From: Stenotrophomonas oahuensis
GTDB lineage: Bacteria; Pseudomonadota; Gammaproteobacteria; Xanthomonadales; Xanthomonadaceae
DNA: 64,000 nucleotides
NCBI RefSeq assembly: GCF_031834595.1
Contig: NZ_CP115541.1
Span: 4,148,501-4,212,500, forward strand
Direction: 5' to 3'
Shown here: in pieces, positions 25,892 through 34,904 of the stretch
How the letters are laid out: each line of letters begins with the position of its first letter
How positions within the stretch are numbered: the stretch's first letter is position 1
The notes under the pieces: generated by a model
Seen by the model: only the letters and a program-made list of their open reading frames with translations
Told to the model about the DNA's origin: nothing
Database searches by the model: none
Translations under genes and position numbers: made by a program

Positions 25892-27037
25892 ATGACCACA
25901 ACGATGATGGCGCCTGCCCAGGCGCGCGCCGAACAACACGCCACCCGCGCCGCCTTTTTGCTGCCCGGCTTCGCCACCGCCGCATGGGCCCCATTGGTGC
26001 CATATGCAAAGAACCGCACCGGGTTGGATGAAGGCACGCTCGGCCTGGTGCTGCTGTGCCTGGGCGCAGGTTCGCTGCTGGCGATGCCCATTGCCGGTGC
26101 GTTGGCTGCGCGTTTTGGCTGCCGCGCCATCATGGTGATCACGCTGCTGATGGCGATGGTCGCCCTGCCCTTGCTCGCCATTGCCCCCTCGCCGTGGGCG
26201 CTGGGCGCGGCGCTGTTCGTGTTCGGTGCCGGCGTGGGCGCGTGCGACTGCGTGATGAACATGCAGGCGGTGATCGTCGAGCGCGAAAGCGGCCGGCCGA
26301 TGATGTCCAACTTCCACGCCTTCTACAGCATTGGCGGTGCCATTGGGGCAGCCGCCATCACCACGCTGCTTTCCATGCGCGTGTCGCCGCTGTTGGTGTG
26401 TGTGCTGGCCTCGGCGTTGATGATTGCGCTGCTGGCCGTTTCGGTGCGCTGGTGGCGGCGCGACCGTGCGCCGAATGACGCGCCGATGTTCGCGGTGCCG
26501 CATGGCGTGGTGCTCGCCATCGGCGTGCTGTGCTTCGTCGCCTTCCTTGCCGAGGGCACCATGCTCGACTGGAGTGCGGTGTTCCTGCACGAAGTGCAGC
26601 AGGTACCGCAGGACCGCGCCGGCCTCGGCTTCATGTGCTTTGCCATCGCCATGACCGTCACCCGCCTGCTCGGCGACGGCGTGGTCGCCAGGCTGGGCCG
26701 GCACCGCGCGATTCTGCTCGGCGCGCTGGTCGCCGCCGTGGGCTTCGGCCTGATCACCTACGCCCCACCGTTGCTGCCCGCACTGGCCGGGTATGTGCTG
26801 ATCGGCCTGGGCTGCGCCAACATCGTGCCGGCCCTGTTCTCCATGGCCGGCAACCAGAAGGCCATGCCTGAAAGCCTGGCCATTCCGGCGATCACCACCC
26901 TGGGCTACGCCGGCGTGCTGGCCGGCCCGGCGCTGATCGGCTTCGTCGCCCAGGCCAGCAGCCTGGTGTTCGCCTTCACCGCCGTGGCGGTGGTGATGGT
27001 GCTGATCGGCATTACCTCCCGCTGGGTGCGGGTGTAA
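25892..27037 (+). CDS. MFS transporter cotranscribed with deoR-type gene
   Basis: A 381-residue, 12-helix major facilitator protein. The loop after helix 2 reads AGALAARFGCRAIM, CDCVMNMQAVIVERESGRPMM lies after helix 4, and NFHAFYSIGGAIGA follows. These features resemble the YbjJ/FucP-like branch, whose members are often sugar-linked. The start at 25892 is 10 bases after the DeoR stop. The frame is open further upstream, but that part overlaps the DeoR gene and is not membrane-like. It ends exactly against the stop codon of the minus-strand M14 gene. Confidence 0.82.
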   Translation: MTTTMMAPAQARAEQHATRAAFLLPGFATAAWAPLVPYAKNRTGLDEGTLGLVLLCLGAGSLLAMPIAGALAARFGCRAIMVITLLMAMVALPLLAIAPSPWALGAALFVFGAGVGACDCVMNMQAVIVERESGRPMMSNFHAFYSIGGAIGAAAITTLLSMRVSPLLVCVLASALMIALLAVSVRWWRRDRAPNDAPMFAVPHGVVLAIGVLCFVAFLAEGTMLDWSAVFLHEVQQVPQDRAGLGFMCFAIAMTVTRLLGDGVVARLGRHRAILLGALVAAVGFGLITYAPPLLPALAGYVLIGLGCANIVPALFSMAGNQKAMPESLAIPAITTLGYAGVLAGPALIGFVAQASSLVFAFTAVAVVMVLIGITSRWVRV

Positions 27038-27958
27038 TCAGCGGTGCGCCAGCGCGTAGTCGATGGCGGCGCACACCGCCGCGACCTGCGCGTCGTTGCA
27101 CTGCTGCGGGGTCGCACGCGGGCTGTCCGGATAGACCTCGGTGGTGGTGGTGAACTTCGCGCCGGTAATGCTGGCGCACAAGCCCAGGCGCTTCAGCGGG
27201 TATTCGATGACACCCGGAGCCACCACCGGTGAACCGATGATCTCGCCCTTTTCGTCGGCCGGGGCGATGTGGGTCACCTTTTCCACTTCGGCGTTCACCG
27301 CCTGCTGGAACGCCGGCTGCGGGTTTTCAGTGTCGTCCACCAGATAGAACCCATCCGGAATGCCACCCGGCTCGAACGGCTTGCCATCGCGCGCGGCCAG
27401 TGCCGGGCGGAACTCGGTTTCGTCGGTGTCGGTGGTTTCGTGCAGGTCGATATGCAGCACCATGCGGTCGCGCACCGGTTCCACCAGCGCCATCAATGCG
27501 GCCGATTCGGCGGCCGGGCTGTCGGCGACGAACGAGCGGTTCGGGTCAATGGCCAGCGCATTCCAGCGATTGATGCGCTCGAAGCCCCACGGGTTCACTC
27601 ACGGGGCCACGAGGACGTTCGCCTTGCCAGCGTAGTCCTTGGCGCGCTGCGCCAGGAACTGCAGTGCGCCCTCCACGCCGCTGGTTTCATAGCCGTGCAC
27701 ACCGCCGGTGACCAGCACGCTGGGCAGCGCCGGGTTCCACTCGCGGCTGCGCAGGGCAAACAAGGTGTACTGGTCGGGGGCGTAGTCGAGTTCGCCGTAC
27801 GGCACGACATCGAAGTCCGTGCCCAGTGCCTGGACCTTGCTCACCACTTCGTCAACATAGCTGCGCTGCTTCGGCTGCCCTGCCCGCCACTGCGCCCTCT
27901 CTTCCGCGCCCCAGGCCTGGCCGGGGGTACCGATGGGGTAGAAGCGGGAAAGGGTCAT
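27038..27958 (-). pseudogene. M14-type metallopeptidase interrupted by one in-frame TGA
   Basis: A single frame from ATG 27958 to TGA 27038 encodes a zinc carboxypeptidase-like protein of 306 codons, broken only by TGA at 27599-27601 (codon 120). Before the stop are zinc ligands HGYE (TGGVHGYETSG). After it come NPWGFERINRWN, the third ligand in HIDLHETTD and the catalytic Glu in TTTTEVYP. All catalytic parts are therefore kept and in frame. The TGA falls in VLVAP-stop-VNPWGF, where I expect a Cys or similar small residue in relatives. The simplest reading is a recent nonsense mutation. Recoding, including selenocysteine, is possible but not supported by a clear SECIS loop. A GTG follows the stop directly, so the second half could restart. 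Confidence 0.75.
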
Positions 27959-28110
27959 GGCAAGTCTCGCAGGGATTTCAGGAGGGCAGATGATAGCGCG
28001 GCGGTGTGGCGGCGACCTATTGGGTGCGCCGCACGCGCGGAGCTTGGGATGGACGAACGCGCGAACGTCCGGACACTCGAAACCTGCTGCACTCGTGATA
28101 CTTCTGGGTG

Positions 28111-28318
28111 GTAGGGTCGCTCGCAAGACGACCGCCGTGAAACTGCCAACGTCCGGTAAGGCATTGAAATCAACGAAACGCTGACACTGGCCGCGCGCTG
28201 GCCGCCGGGATTGCCCATCGCCCAAACTACCCAGCCGTGATTTTTGCCTCTTCGCTTTCCGGTCATGAGCTAAAGAACGCCCAACGCTTCACTGCAGTCG
28301 TCTATCGAACGACTCTAC
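28111..28318. repeat. Inverted doublet of GTAG REP-like units
   Basis: Unit 1 (28111-28135) starts GTAGGGTCG and ends CGACCGC on the plus strand. Unit 2 (28294-28318) reads GCAGTCGTCT...AACGACTCTAC and so has its GTAG on the minus strand. Related units occur at 38649-38673 and 40627-40651 on both sides of the accessory genes. The paired inverted arrangement resembles the doublets formed by REP-associated transposases. Confidence 0.7.
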
Positions 28319-28433
28319 CTACCTTCGTCCGGCATCAACGGATTCGCGGCACGCGCACCATGCGCCACCGCGATCAGAAAACTCTGACCTCAATGTAGGA
28401 AAACCACGCGTCGCTCCCCCAATTCCCCACTTT

Positions 28434-28445
28434 GCCAAATTTGGC
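28434..28445. promoter_or_regulatory. Perfect palindrome GCCAAATTTGGC
   Basis: A 12-bp perfect palindrome in the RHS upstream region. Its AT-rich centre with GCC/GGC arms looks more like a protein-binding site than a REP, since it has no loop and no GTAG. The regulator is unknown. Confidence 0.35.
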
Positions 28446-28637
28446 GACTTCCACCCATTGACGCCACCCTCACGATTCGTTCATAAACGCACCCTGCACT
28501 GCGCACACGCGCTACAGGGGTTCCACACCTGCTGACGTCTGTTCTGGCTGCCAACCGGCGGCCCGGCGAACTGCGGCCGGTTGAAATCACCCCCTGCAGC
28601 GATGCGCCGCACCGGACTGCATCCAGGGGATTGAGTA

Positions 28638-31600
28638 ATGCGAATGAACGCTGCCGATCGGACCGCCAGGCAACCTGCCTGGAGCCGCGCCCTTCATCTG
28701 CTGACCGCCGTCAGCCTGCTGATGCCGCTGGCGGCACACGCGCAAATCGTGCCCACCTGGCGCGAGGAGTACGACAAGCGGCTGAAGTACGGCGATCTGG
28801 TCGAACCGCTGAAGGGCGAGATCTTTGGCGAGAAGGTCAACCTGTATGACGGCTCGGTCAGCCTCAGCGCAACCGATATCACGGTGCCAGGTAACAACGG
28901 CCTCGCTGTCTCGCTGGGCCGCAGCCTGGCGGACTTCGCAGGCGACGTGACCGAAAACCAGTTCGCCAACTGGTCGTTGGACGTACCGTCGCTGTCCGGT
29001 GTGTATGGCGACCTGCCAGAAACCGCCCAAGTGGGTTACTGGGCACCCGCCGCGCGCTGCTCCACCGTGACCGCGCCACCCACGCTGAAGGTGTGGAACT
29101 ACCGCAGAACCCAGCAGATCAACTTCGATGCACACACCTACTGGGACGGCGTGCGCCTGAGCTTGCCCGGCGGCAACGGCGAAACCGTGCTCGCGGGCAG
29201 CGGCGATGCGCGCCAACCAGTCCCCCAAATGGGTCAGCCGACGCCATGGAACACCAAGGGCGGCTGGTTCTTCTCGTGCTTGGGCGCACTCAAGAGCGGC
29301 CAACCGGGCGAAGGCTTCCTTGGCCACGCACCAGACGGCAGCAAGTACTACTTCGACTGGATGGTCGTCCGCAGCAACAAATCCGCGTCGTTGCAACCCT
29401 ACGACGTCAACACACATGCCACGCTGGACCGGAAGAAGGTCTATCTCTACCCCTCCCAGATCGTGGACCGGTTCGGCAACTGGGTCCGCTACCAGTGGAA
29501 TGACGGTCGCCTCGAAAGCATCACCTCCAGCGATGGGCGCAGCATCACCCTGACCTTTGATGCACAAGGTCGCATTGCCTCCGCCTCAACTGCCGGCCGC
29601 AGCTGGACCTATGGCTACTCCGAATACGGACAATTGCAGTCGGTCACACTGCCGGACGGCACGGCCTGGACCTACAACCTGCCCAGCGTCACGGTGACCC
29701 ACAAGCGCCCCGAATACACAGGCCAGGATCCGTCTGCGTACATGGACAATCCCGAGGTCTGCGCCAAGGTCAACAAGATCGTAGAGACCGAGGTGGCGGT
29801 CAGCATCGGACACCCGTCGGGTGCCAGCGGCACCTTCGCGTTCCGCCCGTTCCGCCACGGCCGCAAGAACGTGCCCTTCGACTGCCAGACCTCCGGTGAT
29901 GAAGGCCTGATCGCCGACGGCTGGAACATGTCGCCCGTCTATCGCGATGCGATGTCGCTGGTAACCAAGACCATCAGCGGTCCCGGCATGCCCACCGCGC
30001 AGTGGACCTACCAGTACGCCAACCTGGGGGGCCGCTACGACCGCGACCTGACCCAGGCCACTGCGCCGCTGTTCCCGGTCGGCCAATCCGAACCCAAGAT
30101 CACCATCGAAACCCTGCCCGATGGCGTAATCAAAACCTACGAGTTCGGCAAGGAAGTGGCATACAACGACGGCATGCTGCTCGGCACCACCACCAGCAGC
30201 GGCGGCACCGTGGTGCGCGTGGACCGCAACAACTACTACCCCGATGCCCAGCTTCCCAGCGCGCCGTTCCCGCAGGCCGCCGGCCGCAACCTGAAGTACG
30301 GAGCCACCGAACTGGGCGAGCACCTGAACCGCCCGGTGCAGAGCACCACCATCCAGCAGGATGGCGTGCTGTTCACCCGTCAAGTGCAGACGTTTGATTC
30401 GTCGATCCGCGAAGTCGGCGTGGTGGAATCCAACAACGCTGGCTTCAGCCGCAGCAGCAGCACCGATTACTACGACAACCCGCAGTTGTGGGTGCGCGGG
30501 CAGACCGCGCGCAGCATCGTCAACGGCATCGAGCAGTCGCGGACGGAGTTCGACGGCAACACCGCCCAGCCGCTACGCGCCTACAGCTTCGGCAAGCTGG
30601 CCCAGCAGGTCAGCTACGCCGCCGATGGCACCGTCGCCACGGTCACCGATGGACGCGGCAACACCAGCCACCTCTCCGCCTGGAAGCGCGGCGTTCCGCA
30701 GCAGCTGCGACTGCCCCCAACGCCCGAAGCACCCAACGGTGCCACCCGCCAGGTAGAGGTGGACGAAAACGGCTGGATCACCGCGCTCACCAACGAAGTC
30801 GGTGCAACCACCCGCTACACCTATGACAGCATGGGCCGGCTGCGCACGCAGCAGTTCCCCACGGGCGACAGCGTGGCCTGGAACGGAGCCACGCTGGACC
30901 TGCAGCGCCTGGGCGCTGCCCAGTACGGCGTGCCTGCCGGTGCCTGGAAACACTCGCGCACCTTGGGTGGGCTGCGTACCGATACCTACCTGGACGCCAT
31001 GTTCCGTCCGGTGCTGGTCACCCAAAACCTCAACAACGCCTTGGACAGCGCCACCGTCACCCGCTACGACAGCAGCGGCAAGACCGTGTTCGCCTCCTAC
31101 CCAACCCGCCAGCTGAGCGACATCAATCAATCCCTGGCAGGCACAACCACCCAGTACGACGCACTGGGCCGCCCCAGTATCGTGCGCCAGACCTCGGAGC
31201 TGGGCGACCTGGTCAGCAGCACCGAGTACCTGGGCAACCTCACGGTGCGCAGCACCAACCCGCGCGGACAGGCCACCACCACCCGCCACCAGACGTACGA
31301 CCAACCTACCTACGAGATGCCGCTGACCATCCAGCATCCCGAAGGCGTGGTCACCGACATCCAGCGCGACAGCCTGGGCAAGCCGCTGGCCATCACCCGC
31401 CGCAGTGGCGACGGCAGCCAATCGCTGACCCGCCGTTACGTGTATGACGGCTACCAGCAGCTGTGCAAAACCATCGAGCCGGAAACCGGGGCCACCCTGC
31501 AGGACTACGACGCCGCCGGCAACGTGGTTTGGTCTGCCGCCGGCACCGCCCTGACCAGCACCACCGCCTGCAACCAAGCCGAGGGTCTGGCCAGCGGCCG

Positions 31601-33965
31601 CGCCGTACAGCGCAGCTACGACGCACTGAACCGCTTGCAGCAGCTGGCCTTCCCGGACAACCGTGGCAACCAGAGCTGGAGCTACACCGCCGACGGCCTG
31701 CCGGCGGAGATCAGCACCACCAACGACCCGGCCACCCTTCCGGTGGTGAACCGTTACCAGTACAACCTGCGCCGTCTGCTGACGGCCGAAACCCTGCAGC
31801 ACAGTCAGCTGGGCACCGTGAGCTTCGGTTACAGCTATGACGGCAACGGAAACCTTGCCGGGCAGACCTACCCCGGCGGTGCCACTGTGGCCTATCAGCC
31901 CGACGCGGCCGGCCGCGCCACTACCGTGGGCAGCTACGCCCAGCAGGCCAGCTACTACGCCAACGGGGCGCTGGCCGGCTTCGTGTACGGCAACGGCATA
32001 GCGCACACCATGACCCAGAACGCACGTGGCCTGCCCGAGCGCAGCCGCGACGCTGGGGCTGGTGGTGCCGTGCATGACGACAGCTACGACTACGATGCCG
32101 CCGGCAATGTGCTGGCGATCTCCGACGGCCTGCCCGGTGCGCCTGGCAACCGCGACATGAGCTATGACGGCCTGGATCGCCTGCGCGCGGTCACTGCGGC
32201 CAGCTTTGGCAACGCACTCTACGAGTACGACGCGCTGGACAACCTGCGCCGTGCCAAGGTCGGCAGCCGCGACCGCACCCACTACTTCGACCCGTCCAAT
32301 CGGCTGGTCAACGTGATGGATACAGGTACCGGGGCCACCGTGACCGGCCTGAACTACGACGTGCAGGGCAATCTGTCCGTGCGCAACGGCCAGACCTTCA
32401 GCTTCGACTACGGCAACCGCCTGCGCGAAGTAGCCAGTACCGAGCGTTACGAATATGACGCTCATGGCCGCCGGGTGAGGTCGCTGGGCAACGACGGGGC
32501 CATCTATTCGTTCTACGACAACGGCGGCGTGCTGCGCTACCAGCGCAACGAGCGTACGGGCAAGAAGACAAATTACATGTACCTGTCCGGCAGCCTGGTG
32601 GCACGCGTCAATGACGCGGCGGCACCCAGCGTGCCGGCCCTCAGCGCACCCGGCTACATCACCCAGGGCAGCGTCACCTTGACCTGGACCGCAGCCGGTG
32701 CCGCCAACCGCTATGAACTGCAGCAACTGAGCGGCGGCAACTGGGTTGGGCTGTATAACGGAACCGCCCTCACCTATGTGGCCAGCAATCTGCTCACCGG
32801 CAGCTACCAGTTCCGGGTGCGCGGTTGCCGCGAGGTGTGCGGCGACTGGAGCAACATCGCGGCCGTGGCCGTGGAATTGCCGCCCAGCGGCGTGCCGACC
32901 GTGACCACCCCGGCCACCGCCTACAACGGCAGCTATACCGTCAGCTGGACGGCCTCCGACGGCGCGGCCACCTATGAACTGCAGGAAAGCGCCAACGGCG
33001 GCGGCTGGACGCTCCTGCAGAACACCGCCGCCCGCTCGCTGTCCATCAGCGGCAAGCCCGCCGGCAGCTACGGTTACCGTGTGCGGGTCTGCAATCCGGT
33101 GGGCTGCACCGGCTATAGCGCGACCGCCACCACCGCCGTTGTGTACCCGCCAACCGCTGCCCCCAGCCTCAGCGCCCCTGCCCGCGTGGGTCCGGGCAGC
33201 ATCGGCATCGGCTGGAACGCCATCGCCGGCGCAACCCGGTACACCCTGCAGGAGAGTGCCAATGGCGCGGCTTGGGTGACCCTGTTCGACGGCAACGCCA
33301 CCTCGTACGCCACACCGGCACGCGGCGTGGGCAGTTACGCCTATCGCGTTGCGGCCTGTAACGGTGCGGGCTGTAGTGGCTGGTCTGGCAATGGCAACGT
33401 CACCGTCGTCGGAGCACCGACGCTGGAGCCTGTGATCAGCGCGCCTGGACTGGTAAACGTCACCGACTACGCCTTCAGTTGGAGCACCCCGGCCAACACC
33501 GAGTACTTCATCCTGCAGGAAAGCGCGAATGGTGCTGGCTGGGTCACTCTGCTGGCCGATGGCCGCACGTCGGTTGGCCTCGGTCGCGGCAACGGCAGCT
33601 ACGGCTACCGGGTGCAGGCCTGTAACTTTGTTGGCTGTGGTCCTTGGTCCGGCATTGCCACCGTCACGGTCTCACTGCCACCGCCGGTGCCGACGATCTA
33701 TGTAGCCAACTGGCTGACTACCACCACTGCGCCGTATCGGGTTTCTTGCGACGTTGGCTGGTACCCGACTGCGACCGCCACGGAATACCACCTTGAGCCC
33801 GACACGGGCGGTCGACGCCTGTATACCGGCCCCAAGTCCTATGTTGCGTCAAACACCAATGCGTACTGCTCGGCGCGATTGAGGGTGCGCGCCTGCAACG
33901 CAGGGGGGTGCTCTGACTGGTCCCCGATCTACACCGCGACCCGTGGCGTCTACGAGACCAACTGA
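28638..33965 (+). CDS. Giant secreted RHS/YD-repeat protein with C-terminal Fn3-like array
   Basis: A 1775-residue protein with a signal peptide (residues 1-35, cleaved near LMPLAAHAQ). It has an N-terminal domain of about 230 residues and a long run of RHS/YD repeats from about 260 to 1320 (for example YGYSEYGQLQSVTLPDGTAW, RYTYDSMGRLRTQQFP, YEYDALDNLRRAKVG). These should fold as the RHS shell. The shell sequence stops at YMYLSGSLVARVND, where an ordinary RHS protein would continue into YIHTDxLGSP and the core. Instead, five fibronectin-III-like repeats fill residues 1332-1775. The missing core is encoded by the next gene, whose ATG overlaps this stop. No VgrG or PAAR partner is present, and the signal peptide points to Sec export. 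Confidence 0.9.
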   Translation: MRMNAADRTARQPAWSRALHLLTAVSLLMPLAAHAQIVPTWREEYDKRLKYGDLVEPLKGEIFGEKVNLYDGSVSLSATDITVPGNNGLAVSLGRSLADFAGDVTENQFANWSLDVPSLSGVYGDLPETAQVGYWAPAARCSTVTAPPTLKVWNYRRTQQINFDAHTYWDGVRLSLPGGNGETVLAGSGDARQPVPQMGQPTPWNTKGGWFFSCLGALKSGQPGEGFLGHAPDGSKYYFDWMVVRSNKSASLQPYDVNTHATLDRKKVYLYPSQIVDRFGNWVRYQWNDGRLESITSSDGRSITLTFDAQGRIASASTAGRSWTYGYSEYGQLQSVTLPDGTAWTYNLPSVTVTHKRPEYTGQDPSAYMDNPEVCAKVNKIVETEVAVSIGHPSGASGTFAFRPFRHGRKNVPFDCQTSGDEGLIADGWNMSPVYRDAMSLVTKTISGPGMPTAQWTYQYANLGGRYDRDLTQATAPLFPVGQSEPKITIETLPDGVIKTYEFGKEVAYNDGMLLGTTTSSGGTVVRVDRNNYYPDAQLPSAPFPQAAGRNLKYGATELGEHLNRPVQSTTIQQDGVLFTRQVQTFDSSIREVGVVESNNAGFSRSSSTDYYDNPQLWVRGQTARSIVNGIEQSRTEFDGNTAQPLRAYSFGKLAQQVSYAADGTVATVTDGRGNTSHLSAWKRGVPQQLRLPPTPEAPNGATRQVEVDENGWITALTNEVGATTRYTYDSMGRLRTQQFPTGDSVAWNGATLDLQRLGAAQYGVPAGAWKHSRTLGGLRTDTYLDAMFRPVLVTQNLNNALDSATVTRYDSSGKTVFASYPTRQLSDINQSLAGTTTQYDALGRPSIVRQTSELGDLVSSTEYLGNLTVRSTNPRGQATTTRHQTYDQPTYEMPLTIQHPEGVVTDIQRDSLGKPLAITRRSGDGSQSLTRRYVYDGYQQLCKTIEPETGATLQDYDAAGNVVWSAAGTALTSTTACNQAEGLASGRAVQRSYDALNRLQQLAFPDNRGNQSWSYTADGLPAEISTTNDPATLPVVNRYQYNLRRLLTAETLQHSQLGTVSFGYSYDGNGNLAGQTYPGGATVAYQPDAAGRATTVGSYAQQASYYANGALAGFVYGNGIAHTMTQNARGLPERSRDAGAGGAVHDDSYDYDAAGNVLAISDGLPGAPGNRDMSYDGLDRLRAVTAASFGNALYEYDALDNLRRAKVGSRDRTHYFDPSNRLVNVMDTGTGATVTGLNYDVQGNLSVRNGQTFSFDYGNRLREVASTERYEYDAHGRRVRSLGNDGAIYSFYDNGGVLRYQRNERTGKKTNYMYLSGSLVARVNDAAAPSVPALSAPGYITQGSVTLTWTAAGAANRYELQQLSGGNWVGLYNGTALTYVASNLLTGSYQFRVRGCREVCGDWSNIAAVAVELPPSGVPTVTTPATAYNGSYTVSWTASDGAATYELQESANGGGWTLLQNTAARSLSISGKPAGSYGYRVRVCNPVGCTGYSATATTAVVYPPTAAPSLSAPARVGPGSIGIGWNAIAGATRYTLQESANGAAWVTLFDGNATSYATPARGVGSYAYRVAACNGAGCSGWSGNGNVTVVGAPTLEPVISAPGLVNVTDYAFSWSTPANTEYFILQESANGAGWVTLLADGRTSVGLGRGNGSYGYRVQACNFVGCGPWSGIATVTVSLPPPVPTIYVANWLTTTTAPYRVSCDVGWYPTATATEYHLEPDTGGRRLYTGPKSYVASNTNAYCSARLRVRACNAGGCSDWSPIYTATRGVYETN
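32631..33962 (+). repeat. Five fibronectin-III-like protein repeats encoded in the RHS gene
   Basis: Repeat units begin at codons for residues 1332, 1419, 1508, 1596 and 1685, each about 88 residues. They share a start like VPxLSAPG, the segment YELQESANGGGW or a variant, G-S-Y-x-Y-R-V, and a near-C-terminal Cys pair (CREVCG, CNPVGC, CNGAGC, CNFVGC, CNAGGC) that would form a disulfide in each domain after export. The central three are most alike, suggesting tandem duplication. The last unit is the most divergent. Confidence 0.8.
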
Positions 33966-34894
33966 TGAACGCGATCAAGAACATGAGCATGCTGATGCGC
34001 GGGTTGCTGGTACTGGTGCTGGCGGCAGGGATGCTGCCGGCGACCCAGGCGGCCGAGACCGTTGAGTACATCCACACCGATGCGCTGGGCTCCCCGGTGG
34101 CGGTGACCGATGCCAATGGCGTGGTGATCGAGCGGACCGTCTACGAGCCATATGGCGCGGTGGTGGGTGGGCAGGTTAAGGACGGACCGGGGTATACCGG
34201 GCATGTGTCTGACTCGGCTACGGGGTTGAGTTACATGCAGCAGCGGTATATGGATCCGGAGATGGGCGTGTTCCTTTCCGTCGATCCAATTACTGCCCAC
34301 GGACAACCTGTGGTGAACTTCAATCGCCACAGGTACGGCAACAGCAATCCCTATCGTTTCACCGATCCCGACGGCCGAGACGGTTGGGACAGTTTCGCGA
34401 CAGGCTACTCACACGGCGTAATGGATGCGCACTATGATCAAGCCAAGCATCCCTTCAAAGCCGGCTTAGAAGAGCAGGCAGGCTATGCAATTGGAGCTGC
34501 AATTGTTCGCGGCGGAAAATCTCATGGCGGCATCCGAGTACCGACAGTTCGAATCCAGAAGTCAATCGCACCAATCACCGGAAAGGCACAGTCCACAAAG
34601 TCCGGAGGTGTGGAAACTGGTCACGCCGCGACCAGCCAACGAATAGCCAACGCCGAGGCAGAGAGACCAGATGTCGCGCAAGTCAGCATGAATCAGAGAA
34701 TCAGCACTGTCACTGGTGGCGAGGTAAAATCCTCCCTGCGTCCAGATGTTGCATCAGTTCGCACGGATGGAAAGATTGACGTCACGGAGGTACTATCTGG
34801 AAAGCAGGAGGCAGCCGCGACCGCATCCAAGTACAAGAACGCACTGGGCGACAAAGCCGGAAATATCCAGTGCGTTTCACAAGATCACTGTTGA
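33965..34894 (+). CDS. Secreted RHS-core protein with variable C-terminal toxin-like domain
   Basis: A 309-residue protein starting in the stop codon of the giant RHS gene (TGATG). It has its own signal peptide (residues 1-30, GLLVLVLAAGMLPATQA). It then carries the RHS core (YIHTDALGSPVAVTDANG, GLSYMQQRYMDPEMGVFLS, YGNSNPYRFTDPDGR, to about residue 140), which is the piece missing from the upstream protein. Behind it is a 165-residue tail ending in RPDVASVRTDGKIDVTEVLSG, with Asp261, Glu275 and Lys280. That pattern resembles a PD-(D/E)xK nuclease core, so a DNA-cutting polymorphic toxin is plausible but unproven. A probable immunity gene follows 10 bases later. GC content falls after the core, as usual for swapped toxin tips. 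Confidence 0.8.
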   Translation: MNAIKNMSMLMRGLLVLVLAAGMLPATQAAETVEYIHTDALGSPVAVTDANGVVIERTVYEPYGAVVGGQVKDGPGYTGHVSDSATGLSYMQQRYMDPEMGVFLSVDPITAHGQPVVNFNRHRYGNSNPYRFTDPDGRDGWDSFATGYSHGVMDAHYDQAKHPFKAGLEEQAGYAIGAAIVRGGKSHGGIRVPTVRIQKSIAPITGKAQSTKSGGVETGHAATSQRIANAEAERPDVAQVSMNQRISTVTGGEVKSSLRPDVASVRTDGKIDVTEVLSGKQEAAATASKYKNALGDKAGNIQCVSQDHC

Positions 34895-34904
34895 GGGCGA
34901 TATA

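Larger units (their letters stand above)
27959..28637. other. 680-base noncoding stretch before the RHS gene
   Basis: No convincing gene is seen. It holds an inverted pair of REP-like units (28111-28135 and 28294-28318) and a perfect 12-bp palindrome GCCAAATTTGGC at 28434-28445, about 190 bases ahead of the RHS start. Short open frames here lack family features and follow no codon bias I can recognise. The promoter of the RHS operon must lie here. Confidence 0.6.

Noticed and set aside
27540..27601. SECIS element after the TGA of the M14 gene
   Set aside because: The only stem near the right distance is interrupted and its loop lacks the G needed in bacterial SECIS elements, so selenocysteine insertion is not claimed.
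30573..32726. Long open frame of 717 codons on the minus strand inside the RHS gene
   Set aside because: It mirrors the repetitive high-GC RHS coding sequence, shows no family motif and no plausible start region. The plus-strand RHS protein explains the sequence.
34746..34904. Longer start for the probable immunity gene
   Set aside because: The added 53 residues overlap the toxin gene in another frame and look like a shadow; ATG 34905 has a good ribosome-binding site.
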